Shown here in pieces: positions 15,898-23,762 of a DNA stretch of 50,599 bases. The notes under the pieces were generated by a model. That model ran no database searches, had not been told where the DNA came from, and was given only the letters and a program-made list of their open reading frames with translations. The translations under genes were made by a program, and so were the position numbers. The stretch comes from Candidatus Coatesiibacteriota bacterium (GTDB lineage: Bacteria; RBG-13-66-14; B26-G2; WVWN01; G020348885), in the NCBI GenBank assembly GCA_020348885.1, contig CP070755.1, positions 613,321 through 663,919 of the forward strand, given 5' to 3'. Within the stretch, counting starts at the first letter, position 1. Each line of letters starts with the position of its first letter.

Positions 15898-18012
15898 ATG
15901 AAGGAACGGAATACATTTTCGCGTACGATTCGATTAATTATGCTTGTATTTATAGTAACCGCGGGCGTTGGCCTGTCCGTGTCGGCGGTGAAGTACGGAG
16001 GTTACGGGACCACGGCCGGCCGGTCTCCCTTTGGCGGTTACATGGACGCTGGCGAGTTGTGGCTGAGAGTGTGGAATTTTATGGCCGTAGACGAAGGCGT
16101 ATGGCCGAGCGGGTCCGGCGACGGGTATGTTTACACGGGTAACTACTGGTTCGGTGTGGACGGCCACGTCATCGCATCGTGGCAATTGACGGAAAACGAG
16201 TGGCACCCCCTTCCGCCGTGCGAGAACCAGATTCTAATGAGTAATCATGCTAACTGGTCCGAGTTGCCGTACGTGGAAGCCGGTATCCCGCCGGACCCGG
16301 TTTCGGACCTCGACTGCTTCACCTGGTGCGACGACTCGGACGCTGGCGATACCGGTCCTTTCGGCGTTAAGTCGTATATGCGCGGGTTCCAGTGGGGCGT
16401 TCCGGGACACGACGACTGGGTCATTTTGGAATATAAGGTTTGGAACAACTCTAGTAAATATTTGGAAGAGTACTTCCTGGCCAACCCGTACGACAACGAC
16501 TGCGGCGGCGGGCTGGACTATATCGACGACCTGGTCCTCTTCGAGGGCAATGACCTTACCGACGAGTGGACCAACCCTACGGAGCCGGGTCAACCCTGGA
16601 CCGATAGAATCCCCGACGGCGTTCCCGACGAGAACGACGCGGTGAACTTCGACGCCGACGGCGCGAGTGCGTTCGGCTATCCGCGGTTGATGGTCGCGAC
16701 GTACGACTCCGGCGGCGAGGAGCGCGACTTCCCCGGGTACGTCGGACTGCGATTTATGTTCGTCGAGTTCGACCCGAACGACGAGAGTACTTACAACTAC
16801 CGGGTTACGTCCCAGCACTCGTGGGATATATTGAACGACCCGGAAACCGATGCGGAGAAGTTCGCGTATATGTCCGACGTCGGTACGTACGAGGAGAAGA
16901 CGACGCCGTACGATTGGCGCGTTTGTCCTGCGATGGGGCCGCTGTCGCTTGAGAAGGACGGTACCCAGGTGTGGTGGTGCGCGGTTGTAATGGGCGACGG
17001 CCTTAACGATTTGAGGATGAACGCCGACCAGGTGTACGCGGATTTTTTGGGCCCTGACGGCGAAGCCGGAACCGAGGACGACTGGTACGTGCCGGGGCCG
17101 CCGCACGCTCCCAGGCTTGTGGGTATTAAAGGCGATGCACAAGTAACGCTGCGATGGAACCCGATGTACGAAGTGGGTAAAAACCTGGAAGACGAGGAGG
17201 ACGAGCGGAGCGGTATCATGGACTTCGACGGCTACGTCGTCTGGCGAAGCGATATCGGTTACGATACCGGTTGGGAGCCTATAGTATGGGTTGACAAGAA
17301 AACTACCGACGGAAGAGCGTACTATCCCTGGGGCTGGCGCGTTACCGGCGCCGACGAAACCAAATCCGAACGGGTCCCCGACGGTTACGACCCGAACGAC
17401 CCGGACGGGCACCCGATAACGGAACCCGACTTAACGGCTGTACCGGCCGACCGTATGGTTGCGTACGAGGGTATCAACGGGAGTTCTACGCCAGTACGTA
17501 GGGCCGCCGGTGGGTTTTACGAGTACGCGGACGAGGACGTCGTCAACGGTATGCGTTATTATTACGCCGTGGTCGCTTACGACTTCGGAGACGAGGACCC
17601 GGTGCTCGGATTCAAAAAAACCGAACCGTCTATCGGCGGACGCAACGAGAACGCGTTTAACGTCGTCCCGGCGACGCCGGCCGCCGCTAATTTGGCGAAC
17701 GTTAAAGTCGTCCCGAATCCGTATCGGGGCGCCGCCGACTGGGACGAATGGACGCCGACGGGCATCCGGTTGGGCCGCGTTTGCTTCACCAACCTACCGG
17801 CTGAGTGTGCGATAAGGATTTACACTATCGCCGGAGACCTCGTGAGGACGATACGCAGGAACGACACGGAGTTCGGAGACGAACCTTGGGACCTTACCGG
17901 CGAATCCGGCGTTCAGGTCGCGTCCGGTATATACATATATCACGTCGAAGTACCCGACAGCGACGAGACTAAGATAGGGAAGTTCGCGGTTCTGATAGGT
18001 GATATACGATAG
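15898..18012 (+). CDS. Large secreted surface protein with C-terminal sorting-type domain (copy 2)
   Basis: A 704-residue paralogue of the 12598 protein, similar from the signal peptide to the end (same PPCENQILMSN, DCFTWCDDSDAG, DNDCGGGLDYIDDLVLFEG and KVVPNPYRG blocks). The last hundred residues agree at roughly four of five positions by eye. Differences concentrate in residues 40-80 and in a short acidic insert near 425 (EDEEDERSG). ATG 15898 is chosen because AGAAGGGG lies eight bases upstream. It is separated from the first copy by the PorV-like gene and its terminator, so it is probably transcribed separately; I found no convincing promoter in 15725-15890. Confidence 0.85.
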   Translation: MKERNTFSRTIRLIMLVFIVTAGVGLSVSAVKYGGYGTTAGRSPFGGYMDAGELWLRVWNFMAVDEGVWPSGSGDGYVYTGNYWFGVDGHVIASWQLTENEWHPLPPCENQILMSNHANWSELPYVEAGIPPDPVSDLDCFTWCDDSDAGDTGPFGVKSYMRGFQWGVPGHDDWVILEYKVWNNSSKYLEEYFLANPYDNDCGGGLDYIDDLVLFEGNDLTDEWTNPTEPGQPWTDRIPDGVPDENDAVNFDADGASAFGYPRLMVATYDSGGEERDFPGYVGLRFMFVEFDPNDESTYNYRVTSQHSWDILNDPETDAEKFAYMSDVGTYEEKTTPYDWRVCPAMGPLSLEKDGTQVWWCAVVMGDGLNDLRMNADQVYADFLGPDGEAGTEDDWYVPGPPHAPRLVGIKGDAQVTLRWNPMYEVGKNLEDEEDERSGIMDFDGYVVWRSDIGYDTGWEPIVWVDKKTTDGRAYYPWGWRVTGADETKSERVPDGYDPNDPDGHPITEPDLTAVPADRMVAYEGINGSSTPVRRAAGGFYEYADEDVVNGMRYYYAVVAYDFGDEDPVLGFKKTEPSIGGRNENAFNVVPATPAAANLANVKVVPNPYRGAADWDEWTPTGIRLGRVCFTNLPAECAIRIYTIAGDLVRTIRRNDTEFGDEPWDLTGESGVQVASGIYIYHVEVPDSDETKIGKFAVLIGDIR

Positions 18013-18018
18013 GCGGGC

Positions 18019-18046
18019 AATCCCGGACGTTCGCGGGATTCTTTTA
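18019..18046 (+). terminator. Terminator after surface protein copy 2
   Basis: AATCCCG (18019-18025) pairs with CGGGATT (18034-18040) and CTTTTA follows. Confidence 0.7.
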
Positions 18047-18073
18047 CGTAATTCCGTAGAGGGGTGAACCCGT

Positions 18074-18117
18074 AACGAAACTCGCTCGGGCGCGTAACGC
18101 CCGGCGGGTTCGTTTTA
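18074..18117 (+). terminator. Second, imperfect hairpin before the GWxTD gene
   Basis: A long imperfect stem centred on CGGGCG/CGCCCG (around 18086-18102) with outer CGAA/TTCG pairing, followed by GTTTTACTT. Together with the preceding hairpin it insulates the next promoter. Confidence 0.5.
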
Positions 18118-18125
18118 CTTAAATG

Positions 18126-18154
18126 TTGAAAACGGTGTCCTTTTATTATATCAT
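18126..18154 (+). promoter_or_regulatory. Sigma-70-like promoter of the GWxTD operon
   Basis: TTGAAA (18126-18131), 17 bases, then TATCAT (18149-18154). The expected start of transcription is about 18161, two bases before the ATG, and no Shine-Dalgarno precedes it; another nearly leaderless mRNA. Confidence 0.6.
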
Positions 18155-18162
18155 ACGCGGAA

Positions 18163-19581
18163 ATGCGGGCTAAGGTAACGATAACGCTTTTCCTTTTGAC
18201 TGCCGTCTACGGGACGGTCCCGGGCGTTACGTTTTCGTTTGCGGGGGATGGAAGCGAAACGACGGCGGGCGCGCCCGGTTTCTATGTGGACGTTTCTCAG
18301 TTCTACGCGGGCTCAGCGACAGAGTTGGAGATATACGTCGGTGTGCCGTTGACCGGGTTGGAGTCTGTGGAAGTCAACGAAAACTTAGTGTACTCGTTTA
18401 CCGTCGGCGCCCAATTGGAGACCGGCGACGGCGAGTTGATCGACCGGGACGTAATCTCGAAGACGGCGGTTTTACCCAAATCCGATACCCGCGGCGCGTC
18501 TTTATCCGTGGCGCAGGTTTCGCTGGCGGCGCCGCCCGGCGAGTATGTACTTACGTGCGGCGTCGGCGATCTTAACGTGGAAACGTCCAGGGTAAGAGAA
18601 ATGGACATAATCGTAACCAAGTTCGACACGGGCGAACCTGCTTTCAGTGACCTCGAAGTGGCTTCTTCGATCGCGGCGGCGGACGAAGGGATGGAAAGCG
18701 AATTTATAAAGAGCGGTTACCAGGTGATACCGAACCCTACTAAGCTGATAAGCGACCGACAGGGTGAGTTACTGGTTTATTACGAGTTATACGGACTTGG
18801 CGGAACGGAAAGTGAGCCGTTCGTGTACGATTTGCATTACACTATACAACTAGTGAACGGAAAAGTATATTTAAGAAACAAAGAGGTTTTAAAAGCGGCA
18901 TCCGACGCCGTATCGAAGGTCGGCGACTTTGACCTCGCCGGTTTCCCGGCCGGGCCGTACGTGTTAGCCATAAGGTTAATGGCCGCCGGCGACGCGTCGG
19001 TGTTGGCCGAAACCAGTAAAGAGTTCATATATTATCACGAAGTTACGCCGGAGGAAGTCGCCGAATTCAGAAGTAAATATCTACCGTTTACGAAGGCCGA
19101 AGCAGAACGTATTAGGCGGGAGATATCGTACGTCGCGACGAAAAGCGAGCTCGAAGCGTTCGACGCGATGAGCGACGAGGACAGGCCGATTTTTATCGAG
19201 TTGTTTTGGAAGCGTCGCGACCCGACCCCGCAGACGGAGGAGAACGAGTTTAAGGACGCGTTTTACGAGCGTTTCGATTACGCCGAGGCCCATTTCTCCA
19301 CGCCTTTTCTTGCCGGGGCGGATTCGGATATGGGTTACATATACATCAAGTTCGGGGAACCCGAGGACGTTTCGCGGGAACCGGGCGGTTTACCTTCCGA
19401 AACGGGTTATGAAGGTTCTACCTGGCAGACGGAACCTTTCGAAGTTTGGGAATATTATATCGATGGAAAACTTAGGTGGTTTCTATTCGTGGATTACGAC
19501 GGCGACGGCGATTACTACCTGGATTCGTCCAACGAACCGGGCTACGGCAGGTACGTTTCGCCGGGAAGTTCGTCGAACTGA
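18163..19581 (+). CDS. GWxTD-domain exported protein
   Basis: This 472-residue exported protein has a signal peptide (about 1-27), a beta-rich middle, and a C-terminal GWxTD-type domain (about 300-472) with FIELFWKRRDPTP, F-x-x-R-F-x-Y-A, D-M-G-Y-I-Y-I-K-F-G-E-P-E-D and a terminal W-E-Y. The domain is typical of FCB and allied phyla and its exact role is unknown; an envelope function is likely. It opens an operon with an unknown lipoprotein 18 bases downstream and a BamD-like lipoprotein, which points to outer-membrane assembly. Confidence 0.86.
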   Translation: MRAKVTITLFLLTAVYGTVPGVTFSFAGDGSETTAGAPGFYVDVSQFYAGSATELEIYVGVPLTGLESVEVNENLVYSFTVGAQLETGDGELIDRDVISKTAVLPKSDTRGASLSVAQVSLAAPPGEYVLTCGVGDLNVETSRVREMDIIVTKFDTGEPAFSDLEVASSIAAADEGMESEFIKSGYQVIPNPTKLISDRQGELLVYYELYGLGGTESEPFVYDLHYTIQLVNGKVYLRNKEVLKAASDAVSKVGDFDLAGFPAGPYVLAIRLMAAGDASVLAETSKEFIYYHEVTPEEVAEFRSKYLPFTKAEAERIRREISYVATKSELEAFDAMSDEDRPIFIELFWKRRDPTPQTEENEFKDAFYERFDYAEAHFSTPFLAGADSDMGYIYIKFGEPEDVSREPGGLPSETGYEGSTWQTEPFEVWEYYIDGKLRWFLFVDYDGDGDYYLDSSNEPGYGRYVSPGSSSN

Positions 19582-19599
19582 TACAGGAGGAACTCCCGT

Positions 19600-20235
19600 A
19601 TGAGTAAGTTGAGGAATAGGTACATACCGTTAATATCCATCGTCGCGGCGACGGTAATCGTGGCCGGATGCGGCGTAGATTACGCGCTTCCCGCCGAATA
19701 TCTTTCCGACGGAGAGCTTCTTTCCGAGTCCATGGACGACGCAGCGTCCAAGTTGGTCGGTACGCCATCTTTGACGATGGGCGGGCCTTACGTGCTTACG
19801 AATCTGGACGAGATAGATGAGGAATATTCGATACTTTATAACCGCTTCGAGGACGCCTTGGCCGATGCGCTGGGAGAAACTGAGGTTGGCGTCGTCAGCG
19901 GCGGTGAGGACGACGGCGCCGATTCGGTTAAGTACCGTCTATTGGAATGCAGGGTTCTCAACGAAAAGTCGTCCAGAGGGAAGGTTAAAAGGGTCGGTCA
20001 TACTATCGCGCATATACGGATATTCCACGGCGACGAAATGGTTTGGGCCGGCGAAATCGCGGGTTCCTACGAGAACGAGGTACCCAAGGGCGTAATTTCG
20101 AAGTTGGTCGATGAGCGGATTACCGAAATTGGACCCCAAGCGCCCGAAAAGGGTAAGAACCCGTTTATCGAACCGCTTCTCGTTACCGGGATTACCGGCG
20201 CTTTGATATACTTGTTCGCCGTTTCGGCGCAGTAA
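19600..20235 (+). CDS. Lipoprotein of unknown function
   Basis: A 211-residue protein with a clear lipoprotein signal (VIVAGC, Cys24), AGGAGG 11 bases before the ATG, a mixed alpha/beta body and a hydrophobic C-terminal segment (about 190-209, LLVTGITGALIYLFAVSA) that could re-enter a membrane. I do not recognise the family. Its place between the GWxTD protein and BamD suggests an accessory of outer-membrane assembly. Confidence 0.8.
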   Translation: MSKLRNRYIPLISIVAATVIVAGCGVDYALPAEYLSDGELLSESMDDAASKLVGTPSLTMGGPYVLTNLDEIDEEYSILYNRFEDALADALGETEVGVVSGGEDDGADSVKYRLLECRVLNEKSSRGKVKRVGHTIAHIRIFHGDEMVWAGEIAGSYENEVPKGVISKLVDERITEIGPQAPEKGKNPFIEPLLVTGITGALIYLFAVSAQ

Positions 20236-20250
20236 GGCTAAGGCTTCGAT

Positions 20251-21000
20251 ATGAAACGGTTTGCGATTTTACCGATTACGCTGGTTTCGGTTTTAACCGT
20301 TCTGTTCGCCGGGTCTTGCGGCGAAAAGGATTTTATAAACATCCCGGTAGCCGACTTATACGAGACGGCTATGGCCAAAATGGAGTCCGGCGACGAGGAC
20401 GACGCCAGGGAAATATTCAAGCATATCCAGGCCAGGTCCGACGAATTGGCGGACGAAGCTTTATATCGCGTCGGCGAGACTTACTATCGGCAGAAACTGT
20501 ACGACGACGCGTATGCCGAATTCTCCCGGCTGATTAACCGTTACCCGGCCAGCCCCTGGTGCGACGACGCCCAATTTATGCTGGGGATGTGCCGCTTCGA
20601 TGCCGCCCTCGGCGTCGATAAGGACCCGACGTACGTAGAGGAAGCGGCTGACGAGTTTTATACCCTTATCGAGGAGTACGAGGGCAGCGAGTTAGTGGAC
20701 GATGCGTCCCGGATGATATACGAGTGCCGCCGGAGTATGGCTGAAAAGGACCTATACGTCGCGAAGTTCTACAAGAAAACGGGGAAGTACGAAGCGGCGA
20801 TAGTTTACTTGGAGGCGATACAGGAGGACTATTCGGACTTGGACATAATAGCGGAGGTTTTGTACGTCGAAGCGGAGTGTTATAAGAAACAGGGCGATTC
20901 TAGCAACGCTCGGTTTATATACGAGAAGTTGGTCGACGACTATCCGGAGACCACGTACGGAGAGAAAGCGTCGGAACGCCTGCAGGAGTTGGGGGAGTAA
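20251..21000 (+). CDS. bamD: Outer-membrane assembly lipoprotein BamD
   Basis: This 249-residue lipoprotein (lipobox FAGSC, Cys23) consists of TPR-like helical repeats with the BamD/YfiO-type blocks 'DEALYRVGETYYRQKLYDDAYAEFSRLINRYPASPW' split over repeats two and three and ending in a YPETTYGEKASERL repeat. BamD is the TPR lipoprotein that helps BamA insert beta barrels in the outer membrane. Length fits the family. Many other TPR lipoproteins look similar, so the symbol rests on lipobox plus length plus repeat type. It lies 15 bases after the unknown lipoprotein and is followed by a terminator. Confidence 0.8.
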   Translation: MKRFAILPITLVSVLTVLFAGSCGEKDFINIPVADLYETAMAKMESGDEDDAREIFKHIQARSDELADEALYRVGETYYRQKLYDDAYAEFSRLINRYPASPWCDDAQFMLGMCRFDAALGVDKDPTYVEEAADEFYTLIEEYEGSELVDDASRMIYECRRSMAEKDLYVAKFYKKTGKYEAAIVYLEAIQEDYSDLDIIAEVLYVEAECYKKQGDSSNARFIYEKLVDDYPETTYGEKASERLQELGE

Positions 21001-21009
21001 AATCCCTGG

Positions 21010-21033
21010 GCCCTCTTCGAGGGCTTTTCTTTT
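21010..21033 (+). terminator. Terminator-like hairpin directly before nadD
   Basis: GCCCTC (21010-21015) pairs with GAGGGC (21019-21024) and is followed by TTTTCTTTT, which runs straight into the nadD ATG at 21034. It would end the BamD transcript or limit read-through into nadD. Confidence 0.7.
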
Positions 21034-21627
21034 ATGGATAGGAAAGTAATAGCGGTTTTCGGCGGTACTTTCGACCCGCCGCATATCGGGCACTTGGTCG
21101 CGGCGTCCGACGCGTGCGAAGCGCTCGCATTGGAACGCGTCTTGTTCGTCCCGGCGGCGCGGCCGCCGCACAAACCGGGGGAGGTCGATACTCCGCCCGA
21201 ACTCCGCTTGCGTATGGTCGAACTGGCGGCCGCCGGCGACGACCGATTCGACGCGAGCGATATCGAAATCGGCCGCGACGGGCCGTCGTTCACAATAGAC
21301 ACCGTCCGCGAGTTGAAAGGCGACGATTTCGAGACGGTTTACGTGATTGTGGGAGCCGACGGTCTGGCCGAGATGACAACGTGGAAGGAGTATCGGGCGT
21401 TGTTGGACGAAGCGCGGGTCGTAGCGGTTTCCCGCCCCGGGTTCGACTTCCGGTCGGCGGAGTTTCCCGACGCCGGGGCCGTCCGGTATTTGGAGGTTAC
21501 GCCTATCGGCGTTTCGTCCACGATGATCCGTAAACGCGTGGCCGCCGGCCGCTCCATTAGATATCTGGTTCCCGAGGTTATCGAGGATTTCATTTACGAA
21601 GAAGGTCTTTATGTCGAAAGTGATTAA
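21034..21627 (+). CDS. nadD: Nicotinate-nucleotide adenylyltransferase
   Basis: This 197-residue enzyme adenylylates nicotinate mononucleotide to deamido-NAD in NAD synthesis. The nucleotidyltransferase motif GGTFDPPHIGH is at 10-20 and the SSTMIRKR motif at 161-168; length is normal. The ATG has no Shine-Dalgarno because the preceding T-run of a hairpin abuts it, so expression probably depends on read-through or on a promoter hidden in bamD. Its end overlaps yqeK by 17 bases. Confidence 0.96.
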   Translation: MDRKVIAVFGGTFDPPHIGHLVAASDACEALALERVLFVPAARPPHKPGEVDTPPELRLRMVELAAAGDDRFDASDIEIGRDGPSFTIDTVRELKGDDFETVYVIVGADGLAEMTTWKEYRALLDEARVVAVSRPGFDFRSAEFPDAGAVRYLEVTPIGVSSTMIRKRVAAGRSIRYLVPEVIEDFIYEEGLYVESD

Positions 21628-22273
21628 AAACGCAGTTGCGAAAATAATAGAGACGCTGCCAGCCGAAGGTTCGCGCGAAGAAAAGCTGGCGGCTCTCTTG
21701 ACGGAAGAGCGTTACGCCCATTCCGTTTCGACGGCGGAAGAAGCAGCCCGGCTGGCCCCGTACTACGAGGTGGACGAGGAGAAGGCGTTTACCGCCGGGT
21801 TGCTTCACGACTGCGGCAAAGACCTGTCGCAAGAGGACGCGAAGGCGTTGCCGTTCCCGCCCGGGTTCGAGCCGGACGCCGAAGAGTTGGCGAACAAAGC
21901 ACTGATACACGCGCCTGCCGGCGCGGCTCTGGCCGCCGAAGTGTTCGACGTTAACGACCCGGAGATACTCAGTGCCGTCCGTTATCACATTACCGGGCGC
22001 TCGGACCCCGCGTCGATGGATTTCGTCGTTATGGCGGCCGATTGTATCGAGCCGACGCGCGAGTTCCCGGGCGCCGAGAAACTCCGTGAACTGGCGACCG
22101 TCGATCCGGATGCGGCGGTGGTGGCGTGGGTTCTGCTCAAGGTCGAATCGGCGGCTCGCGACGGCCGAAAACCGCATGGCCGGTCAGGCGAGATGTTAGC
22201 CTCCCTCCCGGTGCCGCTTGTTGCCCTGGGCCGGCGGTATTATAAGGAGATTCTTTCGGAAACCGGCGGTTAA
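21611..22273 (+). CDS. yqeK: HD-domain phosphohydrolase, YqeK family
   Basis: A 220-residue HD-domain protein: H37 in RYAHSV, the HD pair at 66-67 (LLHDCGKD), and a distal Asp in MAADCIEP. YqeK proteins hydrolyse diadenosine tetraphosphate and are commonly encoded right after nadD, as here. The rsfS gene that often follows is absent. The ATG lies inside the nadD 3' end, suggesting translational coupling. The protein has about 30 residues more than the shortest family members at its C-terminus. Confidence 0.88.
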   Translation: MSKVIKNAVAKIIETLPAEGSREEKLAALLTEERYAHSVSTAEEAARLAPYYEVDEEKAFTAGLLHDCGKDLSQEDAKALPFPPGFEPDAEELANKALIHAPAGAALAAEVFDVNDPEILSAVRYHITGRSDPASMDFVVMAADCIEPTREFPGAEKLRELATVDPDAAVVAWVLLKVESAARDGRKPHGRSGEMLASLPVPLVALGRRYYKEILSETGG

Positions 22274-22281
22274 GTTTAAAT

Positions 22282-23706
22282 TCAATCTCGCCGGATAATT
22301 GCCAGCAGTTCTTTGTACGAGACGCCACGGGTCAGGATGATGACCGCGGCGTATATTACGCCGTACGCGGGGATTTCGAGGAAGACGTTAATATCGAACG
22401 GTAGTAACAACAATACGATTAAAACTAGGGTCGCCGGGACTATGGCGGCCGCGTTTTTTATCAGCCCGAATCCCCCTATATACTTGTAGAGGAGCAACGT
22501 CCGTATCACGTTCTGGGTGGTTTCGGTCGCGACGTAGGAGACCGCCGCGCCTATCGGCCCGAATAAGGGTATCAATACGACGTTTGCGGCGACGTTTACG
22601 GCGACGGCGGAACCCGTTACCGCCGTGTTCTGTTTTTCCCGGCGGACCGCGTTCATCGCGGCCCAGAGGGGGTATCCACAGAATACGATAGGTACGGCGA
22701 GCGCCAGTATCTGCAGGATGATTATCGATTCCGCGTACTGGGAACCGAACAGGGCGTATACGAGTTCGTCGGCACGAAGTAACGCGAAGAGCGCCGCGGG
22801 GACCGAGAGTGCCAGAAGGTAGCGTACAGTTTTTCCCAGCGGCCGCGCCACGTCGACGGGCGAGGTAGCGTATCTCCTCGAAAGGAAAGGAAAGAGGGCT
22901 TGGGTTACGGCGGACGGGATAAACGAGAGGAAGTTCACCGGTTTGGCCGCGGCGGTATACTCTCCGGTAGCCGTATCGCCTGCCCAGAACCCGAGAAGGG
23001 TGTAGTGTAGCTGGCCGTATATGATGACGAATACCCCGTTGAGAGCGAAGGGAACGCCTTCTCTAACGAACCTGGGTACGTCTGACGGCTTCAAACGTTC
23101 GAACCTGACGCCCAACCGCGCTCTCATCAGGATGAACGCAAGAACGAAGTAAACGACTTCAGCGGCCAAGAGTACCCACAGCACCCCGCGGGCGCCGGTC
23201 CCGGCGAACACGGCGGCGGAGCCCAAGCCTACTAATAGAGTACTCCGTACGGCGCCGAGCGCCAGGACGTACCCCATCCGCTCGAACGCGTAGAAGAACG
23301 CTATTATTATCGTATCCAGGCCGGCGACCATGCTCAGGGTAACTGACGCCAAGGCAACGAGTTCCCAGGTCGCGGGCGGTTTACCGCTTATGACGATTGC
23401 ACCGACGGTTATGGCGGTTACAACGACGCCGACGGCGGATTTGACGAAGAAAGCGTGAGTGAAGTAGTAGTTTGCTTTCTTTTTCACCGCGGCGACCTGG
23501 CGGATTATCAGGTCGTTCAGGCCGAGATGGACGGCTATTCCGAAAAGGGCGGCGAAGGAGAGGGCGAACTGGTAACGCCCGAGTTCGGTGCTCCCCAGGA
23601 CGCGGGCGATAATGAAGAAAAGGGCCGCGTTGCACGCGACCCTGTAAACGTTGGTCGCGAGCAGAAGCGCCGCGTTCCTGTAAACGTTTGGTTCTCGCTC
23701 GGGCAT
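22282..23706 (-). CDS. Polysaccharide/lipid flippase (Wzx/MATE-like, oligosaccharide flippase)
   Basis: A 474-residue membrane protein with 12 to 14 hydrophobic segments and the family opening 'YRNAALLLATNVYRVACNAALFFIIARVLGSTELGRYQFALSF'. Such proteins flip lipid-linked sugars across the inner membrane. It would fit the glycosyltransferase genes at 38458-41551, though it is not adjacent. It is the last gene of the minus-strand block and its end faces the yqeK end with eight bases between stops and no terminator. Confidence 0.88.
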   Translation of the reverse strand: MPEREPNVYRNAALLLATNVYRVACNAALFFIIARVLGSTELGRYQFALSFAALFGIAVHLGLNDLIIRQVAAVKKKANYYFTHAFFVKSAVGVVVTAITVGAIVISGKPPATWELVALASVTLSMVAGLDTIIIAFFYAFERMGYVLALGAVRSTLLVGLGSAAVFAGTGARGVLWVLLAAEVVYFVLAFILMRARLGVRFERLKPSDVPRFVREGVPFALNGVFVIIYGQLHYTLLGFWAGDTATGEYTAAAKPVNFLSFIPSAVTQALFPFLSRRYATSPVDVARPLGKTVRYLLALSVPAALFALLRADELVYALFGSQYAESIIILQILALAVPIVFCGYPLWAAMNAVRREKQNTAVTGSAVAVNVAANVVLIPLFGPIGAAVSYVATETTQNVIRTLLLYKYIGGFGLIKNAAAIVPATLVLIVLLLLPFDINVFLEIPAYGVIYAAVIILTRGVSYKELLAIIRRD

Positions 23707-23724
23707 CGCTCGTTATACGAAACG

Positions 23725-23741
23725 GCCACCCGTCGGGTGGC
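23725..23741 (-). terminator. Hairpin between pmbA and the flippase gene
   Basis: GCCACCC (23725-23731) pairs with GGGTGGC (23735-23741). On the minus strand it is followed only by CGTTTCGT, so termination would be partial. Confidence 0.35.
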
Positions 23742-23762
23742 TAGCGTTCGATAATAATCCGT

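Noticed and set aside
16234-17412. Long open frame on the minus strand opposite surface protein copy 2
   Set aside because: It is a mirror of the codon bias of the real gene, with Val/Arg-rich sequence, no ribosome site and no family resemblance.
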